From SIG471 sp045638565 (GTDB taxonomy: Bacteria; Bacillota; Clostridia; Oscillospirales; Butyricicoccaceae), in assembly GCA_045638565.1 (NCBI GenBank), contig JAZUBN010000150.1, forward strand, positions 1 to 17,091: a DNA stretch of 17,091 bases. Direction: 5' to 3'. Below, one piece after another: positions 1 to 7,308 of this stretch (the stretch's first letter is position 1; every line of letters begins with the position of its first letter). A model generated the notes under the pieces. It was given only the letters and a program-made list of their open reading frames with translations, was not told the origin of the DNA and did no database searches. The position numbers and the translations under genes are program-made.

Positions 1-200
1 GAGACACCTCGATTGCCATAAGGCAATCACATCACTCGAAGAGTGTCTATAAAATGTGCGCTTGCCTCACACACAAGGGGTCCAGCGGTGTAACCCCTTG
101 GTCATCGTGATCAAACTGCGTGAACAGTTTGGGCATTTTGCTTCTTTTGTGCAAGCATAAAGAAGTCGTCGAAGACGTTCCACGACTTTAGTCGTGGCGA
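1..200. other. Hairpin-rich non-coding segment
   Basis: No convincing gene covers this stretch. It holds successive stem-loops: GATTGCC/GGCAATC (11-17/22-28) and CACTC/GAGTG (33-37/41-45) within an outer AGAC/GTCT pairing (2-5/45-48); CAAGGGGT/ACCCCTTG (74-81/93-100); CAAACTG/CAGTTTG (112-118/125-131); TGCTT/AAGCA (139-143/153-157); CGTC/GACG (167-170/174-177); and CCACGAC/GTCGTGG (180-186/191-197). The density suggests a structured RNA or a compound non-autonomous repeat, cut by the window edge. I do not recognise a named RNA family, and the strand of any transcript is unknown. Confidence 0.4.
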
Positions 201-250
201 GAAGGTTTTCGATTTAATCAGGACTTTACTCTATAAAACAGATTTCAAAC

Positions 251-297
251 ACCTCATCCACCGCTGAAGCGGTCCCCCTTCCCCTCAAGGGGAAGGC
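251..297 (+). repeat. Family A interspersed repeat (twin hairpin)
   Basis: Two adjacent stem-loops, CCGCT-GA-AGCGG (261-272) and CCTTCCCC-TCAA-GGGGAAGG (277-296), joined by a C-rich linker. The same CCACCGC...GCGGTCCCCC...AAGG layout recurs at 16446-16492 and, inverted, at 14021-14086. No ORF lies inside. It resembles the short palindromic repeats scattered through gut Clostridia genomes. Confidence 0.65.
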
Positions 298-307
298 TTA
301 TACCGTC

Positions 308-354
308 GGGGCGCCGCACCCTACATTTTGGTGGGCAGGGCACCCCGCCCCTAC
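308..354. repeat. Family B interspersed repeat (CCCCTAC-ended)
   Basis: GGGGCG (308-313) is the inverse of CGCCCC (346-351), and the unit ends in CCCCTAC (348-354). It shares the GTAGGGG/CCCCTAC border with the units at 6909-6972 and 7104-7157. The left border is degenerate (tcgggg rather than GTAGGGG). Confidence 0.55.
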
Positions 355-381
355 GAAATCTATTGCATACACGATACACGC

Positions 382-409
382 AAAAAGAGAGCCTTGCGGC
401 TCTCTTTTT
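382..409 (-). terminator. Intrinsic terminator of the substrate-binding protein gene
   Basis: A 12-bp perfect stem AAAAAGAGAGCC/GGCTCTCTTTTT with loop TTGC lies 14 bp past the stop codon at 424. The A-rich left arm gives a U tract on the minus-strand transcript. The symmetry would also allow termination on the plus strand. Confidence 0.85.
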
Positions 410-423
410 ATTATAACGTAAAA

Positions 424-2022
424 TTATTCGTTTACGTATGCGTTAACGTATGTGAACTGAGTGATTGGCTCGAATTCAACGCCTTCGAGGTTCTTGTTCA
501 TACCGATAACTGCTGTCTTTGCAAAGAGTGGTACCCATACAGGTTCTGCCATAACCATAGCCTGAAGTTCCTTATAGAGAGCTTCACGCTTGGACCAGTC
601 GAGTTCCTGACGAGCCTGTTCGATCTTTGCGGAGATTTCATCATTCTTGAAGTTGGAACGGTTTGTTGTGGATGGACGATCCTTATGGAATACGTCAAAC
701 ATATTGCCGTCTGGTTCGTAAGCATTGGACCAGCCGAGGATGAACATTTCGTGGCTTGTGCCGCCTACATATTCAAGATATGCGCCCCATTCAAGGAGTT
801 CGATGGAGATTTCGATGCCGATCTTGGAAAGGTCAGACTGGATGAGCTGAGCGATTCTGTTACGTTCGTCACCGGATGTTGCGATTTCGAGGGAAAGACC
901 GCCGTCTGGGTAGCCAGCTTCAGCAAGATACTGCTTTGCCTTTTCGATATCGTAGTTATAGCCTTCGATTGTTTCGTCGTAAGCAGGCATCATTGGTGGG
1001 AATACGGAATTGAGGATGGAGCCGTTGCCTTCGAGGATAACGTCGATGATAGCTTCACGGTCGATACCATATGCGATAGCCTTACGGAGATTTGTGTTGT
1101 TGTATGGTTCCTTAGCATAGTTCATGCCGAGGTATGTTACAGAACCCTGAACCTGTTCGATCCACTTAAGGTCTGCATTGTCCTTAACTCTCTGAATGTC
1201 AACAGCCTGAACAGATTCAACGATGTCGATTTCGCCTGTTTCAAGAGCGATTGTAAGAGATGTAGCTTCTGGGATAACACGTACAGTGATGGATGTTGTC
1301 ACAGGTGTGCCGTTCCAGTAATCGTCATTGCGTACTACCTTGAAGTAGTTGTTTGGTGCCCAGGAGTCATACTTCATAGGACCTGTGCCGATAGGAGCTT
1401 CCTGGAAAGCTGTGTCGCTCTTTGCATCACATTCTGCTACATAGTCAGCTGGAAGGATAGCAACCTTTGTGGAAGCAGCAACTGTGGAATAGAAAGGAGC
1501 AAATGGATACTTTGTAACGATTTTTACTGTGTAATCATCGATGATTTCAACGTGGTCAACAGAGTCTGTTGCCTGAGCTGTCATAGCGGATTCCATGCAG
1601 CGTTCGATTGTGAACTTAACGTCCTTAGCTGTCATTTCAACGCCGTTATGGAACTTAACGCCCTTACGGAGATGGAAAATATATTCTGTATCGGATGTGT
1701 TTTCCCAGCTTTCAGCGAGGCATGGTTCGTATTCGCCGTCACCATTCATATAAAGAAGGGTGTCATACATCATGTGAAGAACCTTACCGGAGGATGTGTC
1801 GTTCTGCTTGTGTGGGTCAGGGGAAACAACGTCAGATGTAACACCGATGATGATGTCTGTACGCTTGTTGCCGCCGTCAGCTGCAGGAGCTGCTGTTGTT
1901 GTGTCTGTCTTGTTGTCGCCTGCAGGAGCTGCTGTTGTAGCAGTTGGTTCTTCCTTGGAGCAGCCGGCAAACAGAGAGAACATCATAGCGAGTGCGAGTG
2001 TGAGTGCAAATAATCTCTTCAT
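424..2022 (-). CDS. ABC transporter substrate-binding lipoprotein (SBP_bac_5, peptide/oligopeptide type)
   Basis: A 532-aa extracytoplasmic receptor that captures a ligand, most likely a peptide, for an ABC importer. Residues 1-21 are a lipoprotein signal (MKRLFALTLA..., hydrophobic core, lipobox FAGC with C21 as lipid anchor). A low-complexity Thr/Ala/Pro linker follows (about 25-50), then the DppA/OppA fold with family hallmarks 'LAESWE', 'YIFHLRKGVKFHNG' and 'TAKDVKFTIERCM'. The ATG at 2022 is chosen over an upstream in-frame ATG at 2073 because it begins the signal peptide and follows AAGAAAGAGG at good spacing. It has its own promoter (2085-2114) and terminator, so it is monocistronic. 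No DppBCDF permease or ATPase genes are present, so it may serve a transporter encoded elsewhere. Codon use is strongly biased, suggesting high expression. Ligand specificity cannot be read from sequence. Confidence 0.93.
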   Translation of the reverse strand: MKRLFALTLALAMMFSLFAGCSKEEPTATTAAPAGDNKTDTTTAAPAADGGNKRTDIIIGVTSDVVSPDPHKQNDTSSGKVLHMMYDTLLYMNGDGEYEPCLAESWENTSDTEYIFHLRKGVKFHNGVEMTAKDVKFTIERCMESAMTAQATDSVDHVEIIDDYTVKIVTKYPFAPFYSTVAASTKVAILPADYVAECDAKSDTAFQEAPIGTGPMKYDSWAPNNYFKVVRNDDYWNGTPVTTSITVRVIPEATSLTIALETGEIDIVESVQAVDIQRVKDNADLKWIEQVQGSVTYLGMNYAKEPYNNTNLRKAIAYGIDREAIIDVILEGNGSILNSVFPPMMPAYDETIEGYNYDIEKAKQYLAEAGYPDGGLSLEIATSGDERNRIAQLIQSDLSKIGIEISIELLEWGAYLEYVGGTSHEMFILGWSNAYEPDGNMFDVFHKDRPSTTNRSNFKNDEISAKIEQARQELDWSKREALYKELQAMVMAEPVWVPLFAKTAVIGMNKNLEGVEFEPITQFTYVNAYVNE

Positions 2023-2084
2023 GTTTTGTACCTCTTTCTTTAATATTGGTAAATGTAAATATTTTCTTAACATCTACAACTATT

Positions 2085-2114
2085 ATTATAACTATATGAA
2101 CCGTCAGTTGTCAA
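2085..2114 (-). promoter_or_regulatory. Sigma-70 type promoter of the substrate-binding protein gene
   Basis: On the minus strand, a perfect TTGACA (2114-2109), an 18-nt spacer, then a perfect TATAAT (2090-2085). Transcription would start near 2078, about 55 nt upstream of the ATG at 2022. Confidence 0.8.
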
Positions 2115-2391
2115 TATTGCGCCTTTAAGTAGAGAATTTTTCGTGAAAAATATATATAATTCCTGTAGATTTTTTGTGCCATAAGGATAAAAACGAGTCA
2201 ACCACAGAGGGTATTTTTATACTATTTGTTGCAAAATTGACGAATCGGGACATTTCAGAAGCACCGCACCACACAACACATGACGCCGAGGGTGTCGTCC
2301 AACGGATGACGGAGGGATTGTAACCTATTCAATGTGACTTGTCACACCGCAATTATTCACTATTCATTTTTCACCATTCATTTATTAACGC
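2115..2391. other. Intergenic stretch without a gene
   Basis: No supportable ORF. The left half is AT-rich. The right half has degenerate repeat material: an imperfect hairpin GTCGTCC/GGATGAC around 2295-2311 in a 'ggagggattgtaacc' context like family A, a small GTGAC-TT-GTCAC hairpin (2334-2345), and short direct repeats of the form attCACTATTCAT / CACCATTCAT (about 2348-2382). Confidence 0.5.
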
Positions 2392-2418
2392 GGGACGTTG
2401 ACAAGCACCGTCCCCTAC
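2392..2418. repeat. Short family B-like hairpin repeat
   Basis: GGGACG (2392-2397) pairs with CGTCCC (2409-2414) and the unit ends in CCCCTAC (2412-2418), the same right border as the larger family B units. It sits just past the transporter terminator. Confidence 0.5.
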
Positions 2419-2430
2419 TATAAACACGAA

Positions 2431-2458
2431 AAAAGAGAGCCCTTTCGGACTCTCTTTT
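2431..2458 (-). terminator. Intrinsic terminator of the ureohydrolase-transporter operon
   Basis: Stem AAAAGAGAG/CTCTCTTTT (2431-2439/2450-2458), one mismatch, then CC/GG closing a TTTC loop. It lies 14 bp beyond the stop at 2472. The A-rich left flank gives a U tract on the minus-strand RNA. Confidence 0.85.
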
Positions 2459-2471
2459 ATATGAAAGAAAG

Positions 2472-3923
2472 TTAGAAGAACAAATGAATGCAGATAGCTG
2501 CGAGAGGCATTGCGAGGATTGTTCTTTCAAGGAAGCAGATGATGATTTCCTTGAAGGAGATTGGGGACTTAGTAGCGAGCATAACTGTAGCTGTTTCGGA
2601 GAAGAAGATAATCTGACACATGGAAACGAGACATACAAATGCGCGAGCTTCGTAAGCGAGTGTTGCAACCTTGCCCTGGATGATGAGAACAGGGAGGAAC
2701 ATTTCAGCGATACCGATTGGCATACATGCTGCGATTTCAGCTGCATCAGGAACCTGAAGGAGCTGGAGAATTGGCTGGAAAATCATACCGATCCAGTTAA
2801 AGATTGGTGTGTATTCAGCAATAATCATAGCAGAAACGCCGATAGCGGAGAGCATTGTGAGAACCTGAGGAACAACGAGAGCTGCGTCCTTGAGGGAGAG
2901 TGTAACGTCCTTTACGATACCACGGGAGATACCGGCACGCTTGATAGCACGTTCAAAGCCGAGAGGAATTGTCTTAGCTGTGTACTTTGCGTCCTTGAGG
3001 TCTTCAGCTGTCTGTTCACGGCCGCTGTAATACTTGTCAGCCTTCTTGCTGATAGGTGGAATACGCATCATGATGAAAGCCATGATGAATACCATTACGA
3101 AGGAAAGACCATAGATCTTCACGAACTGATCGCCACAGCCTGCTGTTTCGATAACGAGCTGAGCAAAGCCAATGGAAACAGCGGAGAAGCCTGTCATAAT
3201 GGAAACCATTTCCTTATCTGTATAAGTATCCTGCTTCCAGAGACGGTTTGTAATCATAACGCCGAGGGAGGAGGAGCTTACGAAAGAGGAAACTGCGTCG
3301 AGAGCTGCCTTACCAGGAATCTTGAAGAGAGGACGCATAAGTGGTTCGAGAACTGCGCCGATGATTTCAAGAACACCGTAGTTGAGGAGCATTGGCATAA
3401 ATACTGCACCAACGAGGATGATACCGAGAACGCCCTTAACGATTGGAGGGAATACGGATCCGCCTGTGTCAGCGCCTGTAATCACTGCGATTTCAGCCAT
3501 CACGCCAGCATCAACTGCTGCGTAAACGATAGCATAGATAGCACCGAGTGCGAAAAGGAATGTGTGAACGAATGTGTCGTTTGCATAGATATCAGCAAAA
3601 GCGTTCTTTACTTCGCCCTTCTTCACATACTTGAAGTATACGTGGCAAACAAAGTTTGCTGTGATGATAGCTGCGAGAATCCAGTAAATGCTGCCGCCGA
3701 AAAGATCGAGGAAGCAGTTATTATAAAGGAAACCGAATGCTGTTGTGGATGCGCCGTTAACTGTTACATTACCGAAGAATACGAAGAGACCGATAATGGA
3801 GAAAATGATGAAGCTTATGAGACCCTTGCTCTTCTGGGCAGGTGTAAGAGTAATCTTATCCAGCTCAGGAGACGGCATATCAGGATTCAAAGCAACCTTT
3901 GTGTTGACTTTTTCTTTAGCCAT
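2472..3923 (-). CDS. YjiH-family membrane transporter with nucleoside-recognition (Gate) domains
   Basis: A 483-aa integral membrane protein. After a polar N-terminus (1-33) come about ten hydrophobic segments, including 36-52, 79-97, 120-138, 165-190, 245-260, 270-287, 347-369, 399-415 and 428-450. The pattern of two Gate (nucleoside recognition) modules, the 'SSSSLGVMITNR' segment and the 'FFSETATVMLATKSPISF' C-terminal segment fit the YjiH family, whose substrate is generally unproven. The ATG at 3923 has only a weak site (GAATAGGT), consistent with translation from the upstream mRNA. It follows the ureohydrolase gene by 94 bp with no promoter visible between, so the two are probably co-transcribed. 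Inference: it may import the guanidino compound or amino acid degraded by its neighbour, or export the product. In E. coli, yjiH/yjiG lie beside the isoaspartyl dipeptidase gene iadA, and a dipeptidase gene is divergent here too. Confidence 0.85.
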   Translation of the reverse strand: MAKEKVNTKVALNPDMPSPELDKITLTPAQKSKGLISFIIFSIIGLFVFFGNVTVNGASTTAFGFLYNNCFLDLFGGSIYWILAAIITANFVCHVYFKYVKKGEVKNAFADIYANDTFVHTFLFALGAIYAIVYAAVDAGVMAEIAVITGADTGGSVFPPIVKGVLGIILVGAVFMPMLLNYGVLEIIGAVLEPLMRPLFKIPGKAALDAVSSFVSSSSLGVMITNRLWKQDTYTDKEMVSIMTGFSAVSIGFAQLVIETAGCGDQFVKIYGLSFVMVFIMAFIMMRIPPISKKADKYYSGREQTAEDLKDAKYTAKTIPLGFERAIKRAGISRGIVKDVTLSLKDAALVVPQVLTMLSAIGVSAMIIAEYTPIFNWIGMIFQPILQLLQVPDAAEIAACMPIGIAEMFLPVLIIQGKVATLAYEARAFVCLVSMCQIIFFSETATVMLATKSPISFKEIIICFLERTILAMPLAAICIHLFF

Positions 3924-3956
3924 AATAATTACCTATTCTTTCTTAGTATTATTCGA

Positions 3957-3979
3957 CCCCGGACCGGAAAGGTCCGGGG
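3957..3979 (-). promoter_or_regulatory. Intercistronic GC-rich hairpin in the ureohydrolase-transporter operon
   Basis: Perfect 9-bp stem CCCCGGACC/GGTCCGGGG with a GGAAA loop, between the two genes. On the minus-strand RNA no U tract follows, so it is not a standard terminator. It may stabilise the upstream message or set a lower expression level for the transporter. Confidence 0.6.
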
Positions 3980-4017
3980 CCTTTATGCCTAGGTCAAGGC
4001 TATTTTGTTATGTAAGC

Positions 4018-4974
4018 TTATTTCTTAGCTTCCTTTTCCTTCTTCTGAACTGCGAGGATGGAAATGAATTCGAAGCAGATGTTAGCTGCCATATAAGCTG
4101 TGATTTCGCCGGAGTCATATGCTGGGAGAACTTCAACAACGTCGAATGCTACGAAGTTGAGATCCTTGAGAGCACGGATGAGTTCGAGAGTTTCGAGAGC
4201 TGTGAAGCCTGCAACTTCTGGAGTACCTGTGCCTGGTGCGTATGCTGGATCAACGAAGTCGATGTCGAATGTGAGGAATACTGGCATATCGCCTACACGT
4301 TCGTGGATTCTCTTGATGAGAGCTTCGAAGCCCATCTTGCGAACTTCGTGAGCTGGGATGAGGTCGTAACCGAGGTCACGAGCGATCTGATGTTCGTTTG
4401 GATCGTAGAGGGAACCACGCATACCGATCTGGATGGAGTGGGAAGCATCTACGAGGCCTTCTTCGAGAGCACGGCGGAATGGTGTACCGTGGTTGTACTT
4501 CTGGCCGAAAACTTCGTCACAGATGTCGGAGTGAGAGTCAAAGTGAACCATAGCGATCTTGCCGTACTTCTTAGCAACAGCTCTCATTTCGCCGAGTGTT
4601 ACAGAGTGGTCACCGCCGAGGCCGATTGGAATGATGCCCGCGTCAACGATAGGCTGAAGTTCTCTTTCGATAGCTTCGTATGTTGGGTGGATGTAACCTG
4701 GTGTTACGTTTACATCGCCGTAGTCAGCGCCCTTGAGGTTTTCAAGGATGTTAACGCCCATGATAACGTTGTTTGGCTTCATCATTGCAGAAATGCTTCT
4801 GATAGCTGCAGGACCGAAACGGGAACCGGAGCGGTAAGAAGAAGCTGTGTCGAATGGAATACCAAAGATAGCAAAATCGAGGTCCTTTGCTTCTGTCATG
4901 TGTGGAATACGCATGAATGTACCTGTGTTACAGAAACGTGGGGATGACAATGCGGATGCTGGCTGATTACTCAT
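4018..4974 (-). CDS. Ureohydrolase: agmatinase / guanidinobutyrase-type
   Basis: A 318-aa cytosolic binuclear-metal hydrolase of the arginase/agmatinase superfamily, releasing urea from a guanidino compound. All metal-binding motifs are present: GGDHS (H123), HFDSHSD (D146, H148, D150), FDIDFVDP (D237, D239) and E281 in FDVVEV. 'HGTPFRRALEEG' (162-173) and 'IQIGMRGSLY' (181-190) resemble guanidinobutyrase, guanidinopropionase and proclavaminate-type members as much as agmatinase, so agmatine should not be assumed; no gene symbol is given. Length is normal for the family. The ATG at 4974 is preceded by GGGAGG (4985-4990) at 10-nt spacing. It is first gene of an operon with the YjiH transporter and has a consensus promoter. 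Strong codon bias suggests high expression. Confidence 0.9.
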   Translation of the reverse strand: MSNQPASALSSPRFCNTGTFMRIPHMTEAKDLDFAIFGIPFDTASSYRSGSRFGPAAIRSISAMMKPNNVIMGVNILENLKGADYGDVNVTPGYIHPTYEAIERELQPIVDAGIIPIGLGGDHSVTLGEMRAVAKKYGKIAMVHFDSHSDICDEVFGQKYNHGTPFRRALEEGLVDASHSIQIGMRGSLYDPNEHQIARDLGYDLIPAHEVRKMGFEALIKRIHERVGDMPVFLTFDIDFVDPAYAPGTGTPEVAGFTALETLELIRALKDLNFVAFDVVEVLPAYDSGEITAYMAANICFEFISILAVQKKEKEAKK

Positions 4975-5053
4975 AATTTTATTTCCTCCCTTTAAGGTTA
5001 ATTTGTCAGTTTTTTAAGTTTTTAGTCAGTTAAACTTTATTTCCGTGATTAAG

Positions 5054-5082
5054 ATTATATGGTATTTTGTCGATTTTGTCAA
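5054..5082 (-). promoter_or_regulatory. Consensus sigma-70 promoter of the ureohydrolase operon
   Basis: On the minus strand TTGACA (5082-5077), exactly 17 nt, TATAAT (5059-5054): a 12/12 match. The predicted start is near 5047, giving a leader of about 73 nt. The leader holds two direct GTCAGTT copies (plus-strand 5005-5011 and 5025-5031) exactly 20 bp apart, a possible operator. Confidence 0.85.
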
Positions 5083-5438
5083 TATTAACTTAATAAAATC
5101 AAAATTTTCATACATTTTTCACAGAAAAAATCTAACAAATTATAAATTATGATGAATTTTCAATTTTAACATCCATATAAATGCACTTTTATCTGTAATT
5201 TCAGCATTTTATTAACTTTTAAGCATATTTTCTTCATTTTATGAGTATTCTGAATCTATATTTATGTATTTTTTATATATAATATCCTCTTTTTTGGATA
5301 CATCTAAAAAGGATAATTGTTTTCATCATATTTTTTCCAAAGTTCTCATTTTTCCAAAAAGGCAATATCATAAATTATATTTTCATAATACAGCAACACC
5401 TTTTCATACATATCATCTGAATGTTTGAAATCTTTTCG
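5083..5438. other. AT-rich divergent intergenic region, no gene seen
   Basis: About 355 bp, very AT-rich, between the divergent ureohydrolase and dipeptidase promoters. I see no ORF with a ribosome-binding site, no stable GC-rich hairpin, and no copy of the interspersed repeats found in most other gaps here. Upstream regulatory sites are possible but none is recognisable. Confidence 0.6.
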
Positions 5439-5467
5439 TTGCATTTTTTCGCCTTATATTATATAAT
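5439..5467 (+). promoter_or_regulatory. Promoter of the M20 dipeptidase gene
   Basis: TTGCAT (5439-5444), 17-nt spacer, perfect TATAAT (5462-5467). The start would be near 5474, about 27 nt before the ATG. The same TTGCATTTT...ATTATATAATGTA pattern recurs at 7016-7047. Confidence 0.75.
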
Positions 5468-5500
5468 GTAGATAACATAAATACAAAGGAGTGTTTACTT

Positions 5501-6892
5501 ATGTACAAGGATAAAATCAACGCATATTTTGAAGAACACCGTCAGGAAATCCTCGACGATATCATGACTCTCTGCCGTATCAGATCTGTTCGTGAAGCAG
5601 CTCAGGAAAATATGCCATTCGGCCCTGGTCCTAAGGCAGCTTTGGACGCAGCTATCGAAATGAGCGAAAAGATGGGCTTCAAGGTACGCAACATCGATAA
5701 CTATGTTGCAACTGTTGACATCAACGACAAGGAAAATCAGCTTGCTATCCTCGCTCACCTCGACGTAGTTCACGAAGGCAAGGGCTGGACAGTTTGCGAA
5801 CCATACGCACCTGTTGTCAAGGGCGACAGAATCTATGGCCGCGGTACAGCAGACGACAAGGGTCCTGCAGTTGTTTCCCTCTGGGCTCTCAAGGCTATCA
5901 AGGATCTCGGTATCGAGCTCAATAAGAACGCACGTATCATCCTCGGCACAGCTGAAGAAACAGGCAGCGAAGACCTGGCTTACTATTCCAAGATTGAAGC
6001 TTACCCACCAATGAGCTTCTCCCCAGACTCCTCCTTCCCTGTTACAAACATCGAAAAGGGCGGCTTCGGTCCTACACTCAAGGCTCAGTGGGACGAATGT
6101 AAGGCTCTTCCACGCGTTATCGAAGTAAAGGGCGGCACAGCAGGCAACATCGTTTGTCAGGAATGTTACTTCACAATCGAAGGCATGGCTAAGGAAGAAG
6201 TTGAAAAGTATCTCACAATCGAAGATGTAAAGTTCACAGTTTCCGAAGAAAACGGTCTCGTTCGCGTTGACGTTGTTGGTCAGAGCGCACACGCATCAAC
6301 TCCTCACCTCGGTGTAAACTCCATCACAGCTTCTCTCGCTGTTCTCGCAAAAATGCCAATGGCTGAAAGCAAGGGCTTCAACACTCTCAAGGGTCTTTCC
6401 GCTCTCATCCCACACGGCGATTACCTCGGCGCTGCTCTTGGCGTAAAGCAGGAAGACGAACTTTCCGGTCCTCTCACACTCAACCTCGGTATTTTCGAAT
6501 ACACAACAACAGGTCTCTCCGGCAAGATCGACTCCCGTACACCAATCTGCGCTAACGAAGACAATATGTCCAAGATCGTAAACGCAAAGATGAACGAAAT
6601 CGGCATCGAGCTCAACACAACAAATATGCGTAAGCCACACCACACACCTGCTGAATCTGAATTCATCAAGGTGCTCAACGGCGCTTACGAAGAATACACA
6701 GGCAACGAAGGATACTGCGTAGCTATCGGCGGCGGCACATACGTTCACAACATCGAAGGCGGCGTTGCTTTCGGCTGCTCCATGCCTGGCACAGAAAACA
6801 ATATGCACGGTCCTGACGAAAGCGCAGTTATCGAAGAACTCATGGTTTCCGGTAAGATGTTCGCTGACATCATCGTAAGACTCTGTAAGTAA
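5501..6892 (+). CDS. M20 family zinc dipeptidase (PepV/Sapep-like)
   Basis: A 463-aa cytosolic metallo-dipeptidase that splits dipeptides, probably with broad or Xaa-His/beta-Ala-Xaa type specificity as in PepV. The di-zinc site is complete and in register with L. delbrueckii PepV shifted by one at the N-terminal sites: H86 and catalytic-support D88 (AHLDVV), bridging D118 (GRGTADDKGP), catalytic base E152 and ligand E153 (AEETG), D176 (SFSPDSSFP) and H436 (NMHGPDES). The lid domain lies in the middle (about 185-380). AAAGGAG (5485-5491) precedes the ATG by 9 nt. It is monocistronic, with its own promoter and terminator (6989-7017). It lies divergent from a ureohydrolase/YjiH operon and near a peptide-type binding protein, fitting a peptide and amino-acid catabolic neighbourhood. 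Strong codon bias suggests high expression. Confidence 0.93.
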   Translation: MYKDKINAYFEEHRQEILDDIMTLCRIRSVREAAQENMPFGPGPKAALDAAIEMSEKMGFKVRNIDNYVATVDINDKENQLAILAHLDVVHEGKGWTVCEPYAPVVKGDRIYGRGTADDKGPAVVSLWALKAIKDLGIELNKNARIILGTAEETGSEDLAYYSKIEAYPPMSFSPDSSFPVTNIEKGGFGPTLKAQWDECKALPRVIEVKGGTAGNIVCQECYFTIEGMAKEEVEKYLTIEDVKFTVSEENGLVRVDVVGQSAHASTPHLGVNSITASLAVLAKMPMAESKGFNTLKGLSALIPHGDYLGAALGVKQEDELSGPLTLNLGIFEYTTTGLSGKIDSRTPICANEDNMSKIVNAKMNEIGIELNTTNMRKPHHTPAESEFIKVLNGAYEEYTGNEGYCVAIGGGTYVHNIEGGVAFGCSMPGTENNMHGPDESAVIEELMVSGKMFADIIVRLCK

Positions 6893-6908
6893 TCAATATA
6901 CCTTGTGT

Positions 6909-6972
6909 GTAGGGGAGGGTTTCCACGCCCGCCCGCATCATAATTTATCGGACGACCAATGGTCGCCCCTAC
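6909..6972. repeat. Family B repeat with GTAGGGG/CCCCTAC ends
   Basis: A 64-bp unit bounded by GTAGGGG (6909-6915) and its inverse CCCCTAC (6966-6972), with an inner CGACC-AAT-GGTCG hairpin on the right. The right 23 bp match 15121-15143 at 21 positions, and the left arm recurs inverted at 7054-7080. It lies between the dipeptidase stop codon and its terminator. Confidence 0.7.
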
Positions 6973-6988
6973 AATACTATGTAATGTA

Positions 6989-7017
6989 AGAGAGAGCTTC
7001 ACGCTCTCTCTTTTTTT
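6989..7017 (+). terminator. Intrinsic terminator of the dipeptidase gene
   Basis: Perfect 9-bp stem AGAGAGAGC/GCTCTCTCT (6989-6997/7003-7011), loop TTCAC, followed by a T run to 7017. It lies about 100 bp past the stop because a repeat occupies the space. The end of the T run overlaps the -35 box of the next promoter. Confidence 0.85.
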
Positions 7018-7044
7018 GCATTTTGGGTAATATTATTATATAAT
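7016..7044 (+). promoter_or_regulatory. Promoter of the two-component/microprotein operon
   Basis: TTGCAT (7016-7021), 17-nt spacer, perfect TATAAT (7039-7044), nearly a copy of the dipeptidase promoter. The start near 7051 would give a leader of about 258 nt holding three repeat units. A weaker -10-like TACAAT at 7275-7280 could be a second, nearer promoter. Confidence 0.65.
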
Positions 7045-7053
7045 GTAAGAAAG

Positions 7054-7080
7054 GGGCGTGCACGGAAACCCTCCCCCTAT
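7054..7080 (-). repeat. Inverted partial copy of the family B left arm
   Basis: GGGCGTG...GGAAACCCTCCCC reads as the reverse complement of 6909-6930 with a 3-bp insertion and an extra C. With the 6909 unit it makes an inverted pair around the terminator and promoter. Confidence 0.6.
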
Positions 7081-7103
7081 GAAATGTAGTTTATAGTCTG
7101 GTT

Positions 7104-7157
7104 GTAGGGGTCGATGCCCTCATCGACCCGCGGGCGGATGAAGGCATCCGCCCCTAC
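7104..7157. repeat. Family B repeat, twin perfect hairpins
   Basis: A 54-bp unit bounded by GTAGGGG (7104-7110) and CCCCTAC (7151-7157). It is made of two perfect 9-bp stem-loops: GGGTCGATG-CCCT-CATCGACCC (7108-7129) and GGGCGGATG-AAGG-CATCCGCCC (7132-7153). It has no ORF. It lies in the leader of the two-component operon. Confidence 0.75.
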
Positions 7158-7162
7158 ATAGG

Positions 7163-7206
7163 ATTGTGCAAATCAAGGGAGATCCTTCGTTTCTCTCAGG
7201 ATGACA
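7163..7206 (+). repeat. Family C repeat (ATTGTGCAAATC...GATGACA)
   Basis: Shares ATTGTGCAAATC at the left and AxxATGACA at the right with 10727-10772. The inner hairpin is ATCCT/AGGAT (7182-7186/7198-7202), while the second copy has ATTCT/AGAAT, a compensatory difference that keeps pairing. Confidence 0.65.
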
Positions 7207-7308
7207 TAATGCTGTGCCAACACATTTAAGAAAATCGTAAGATTTTCATCATCCATATTTTAAGATTGATACTTTACAATACAGACAGGTTCTGAAAGGA
7301 GACTCATT

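Noticed and set aside
1..410. CRISPR array
   Set aside because: The hairpins and repeats here are not regularly spaced, differ from one another and lack unique spacers of uniform length.
328..2013. A 561-codon plus-strand open frame over the substrate-binding protein gene
   Set aside because: It starts inside a repeat, reads through the terminator and has no recognisable features; the minus-strand gene has a signal peptide, RBS, promoter and terminator.
2484..3992. A 502-codon plus-strand open frame opposite the YjiH gene
   Set aside because: It is charged, Cys-rich nonsense sequence and a mirror of the biased codons of the membrane protein on the other strand.
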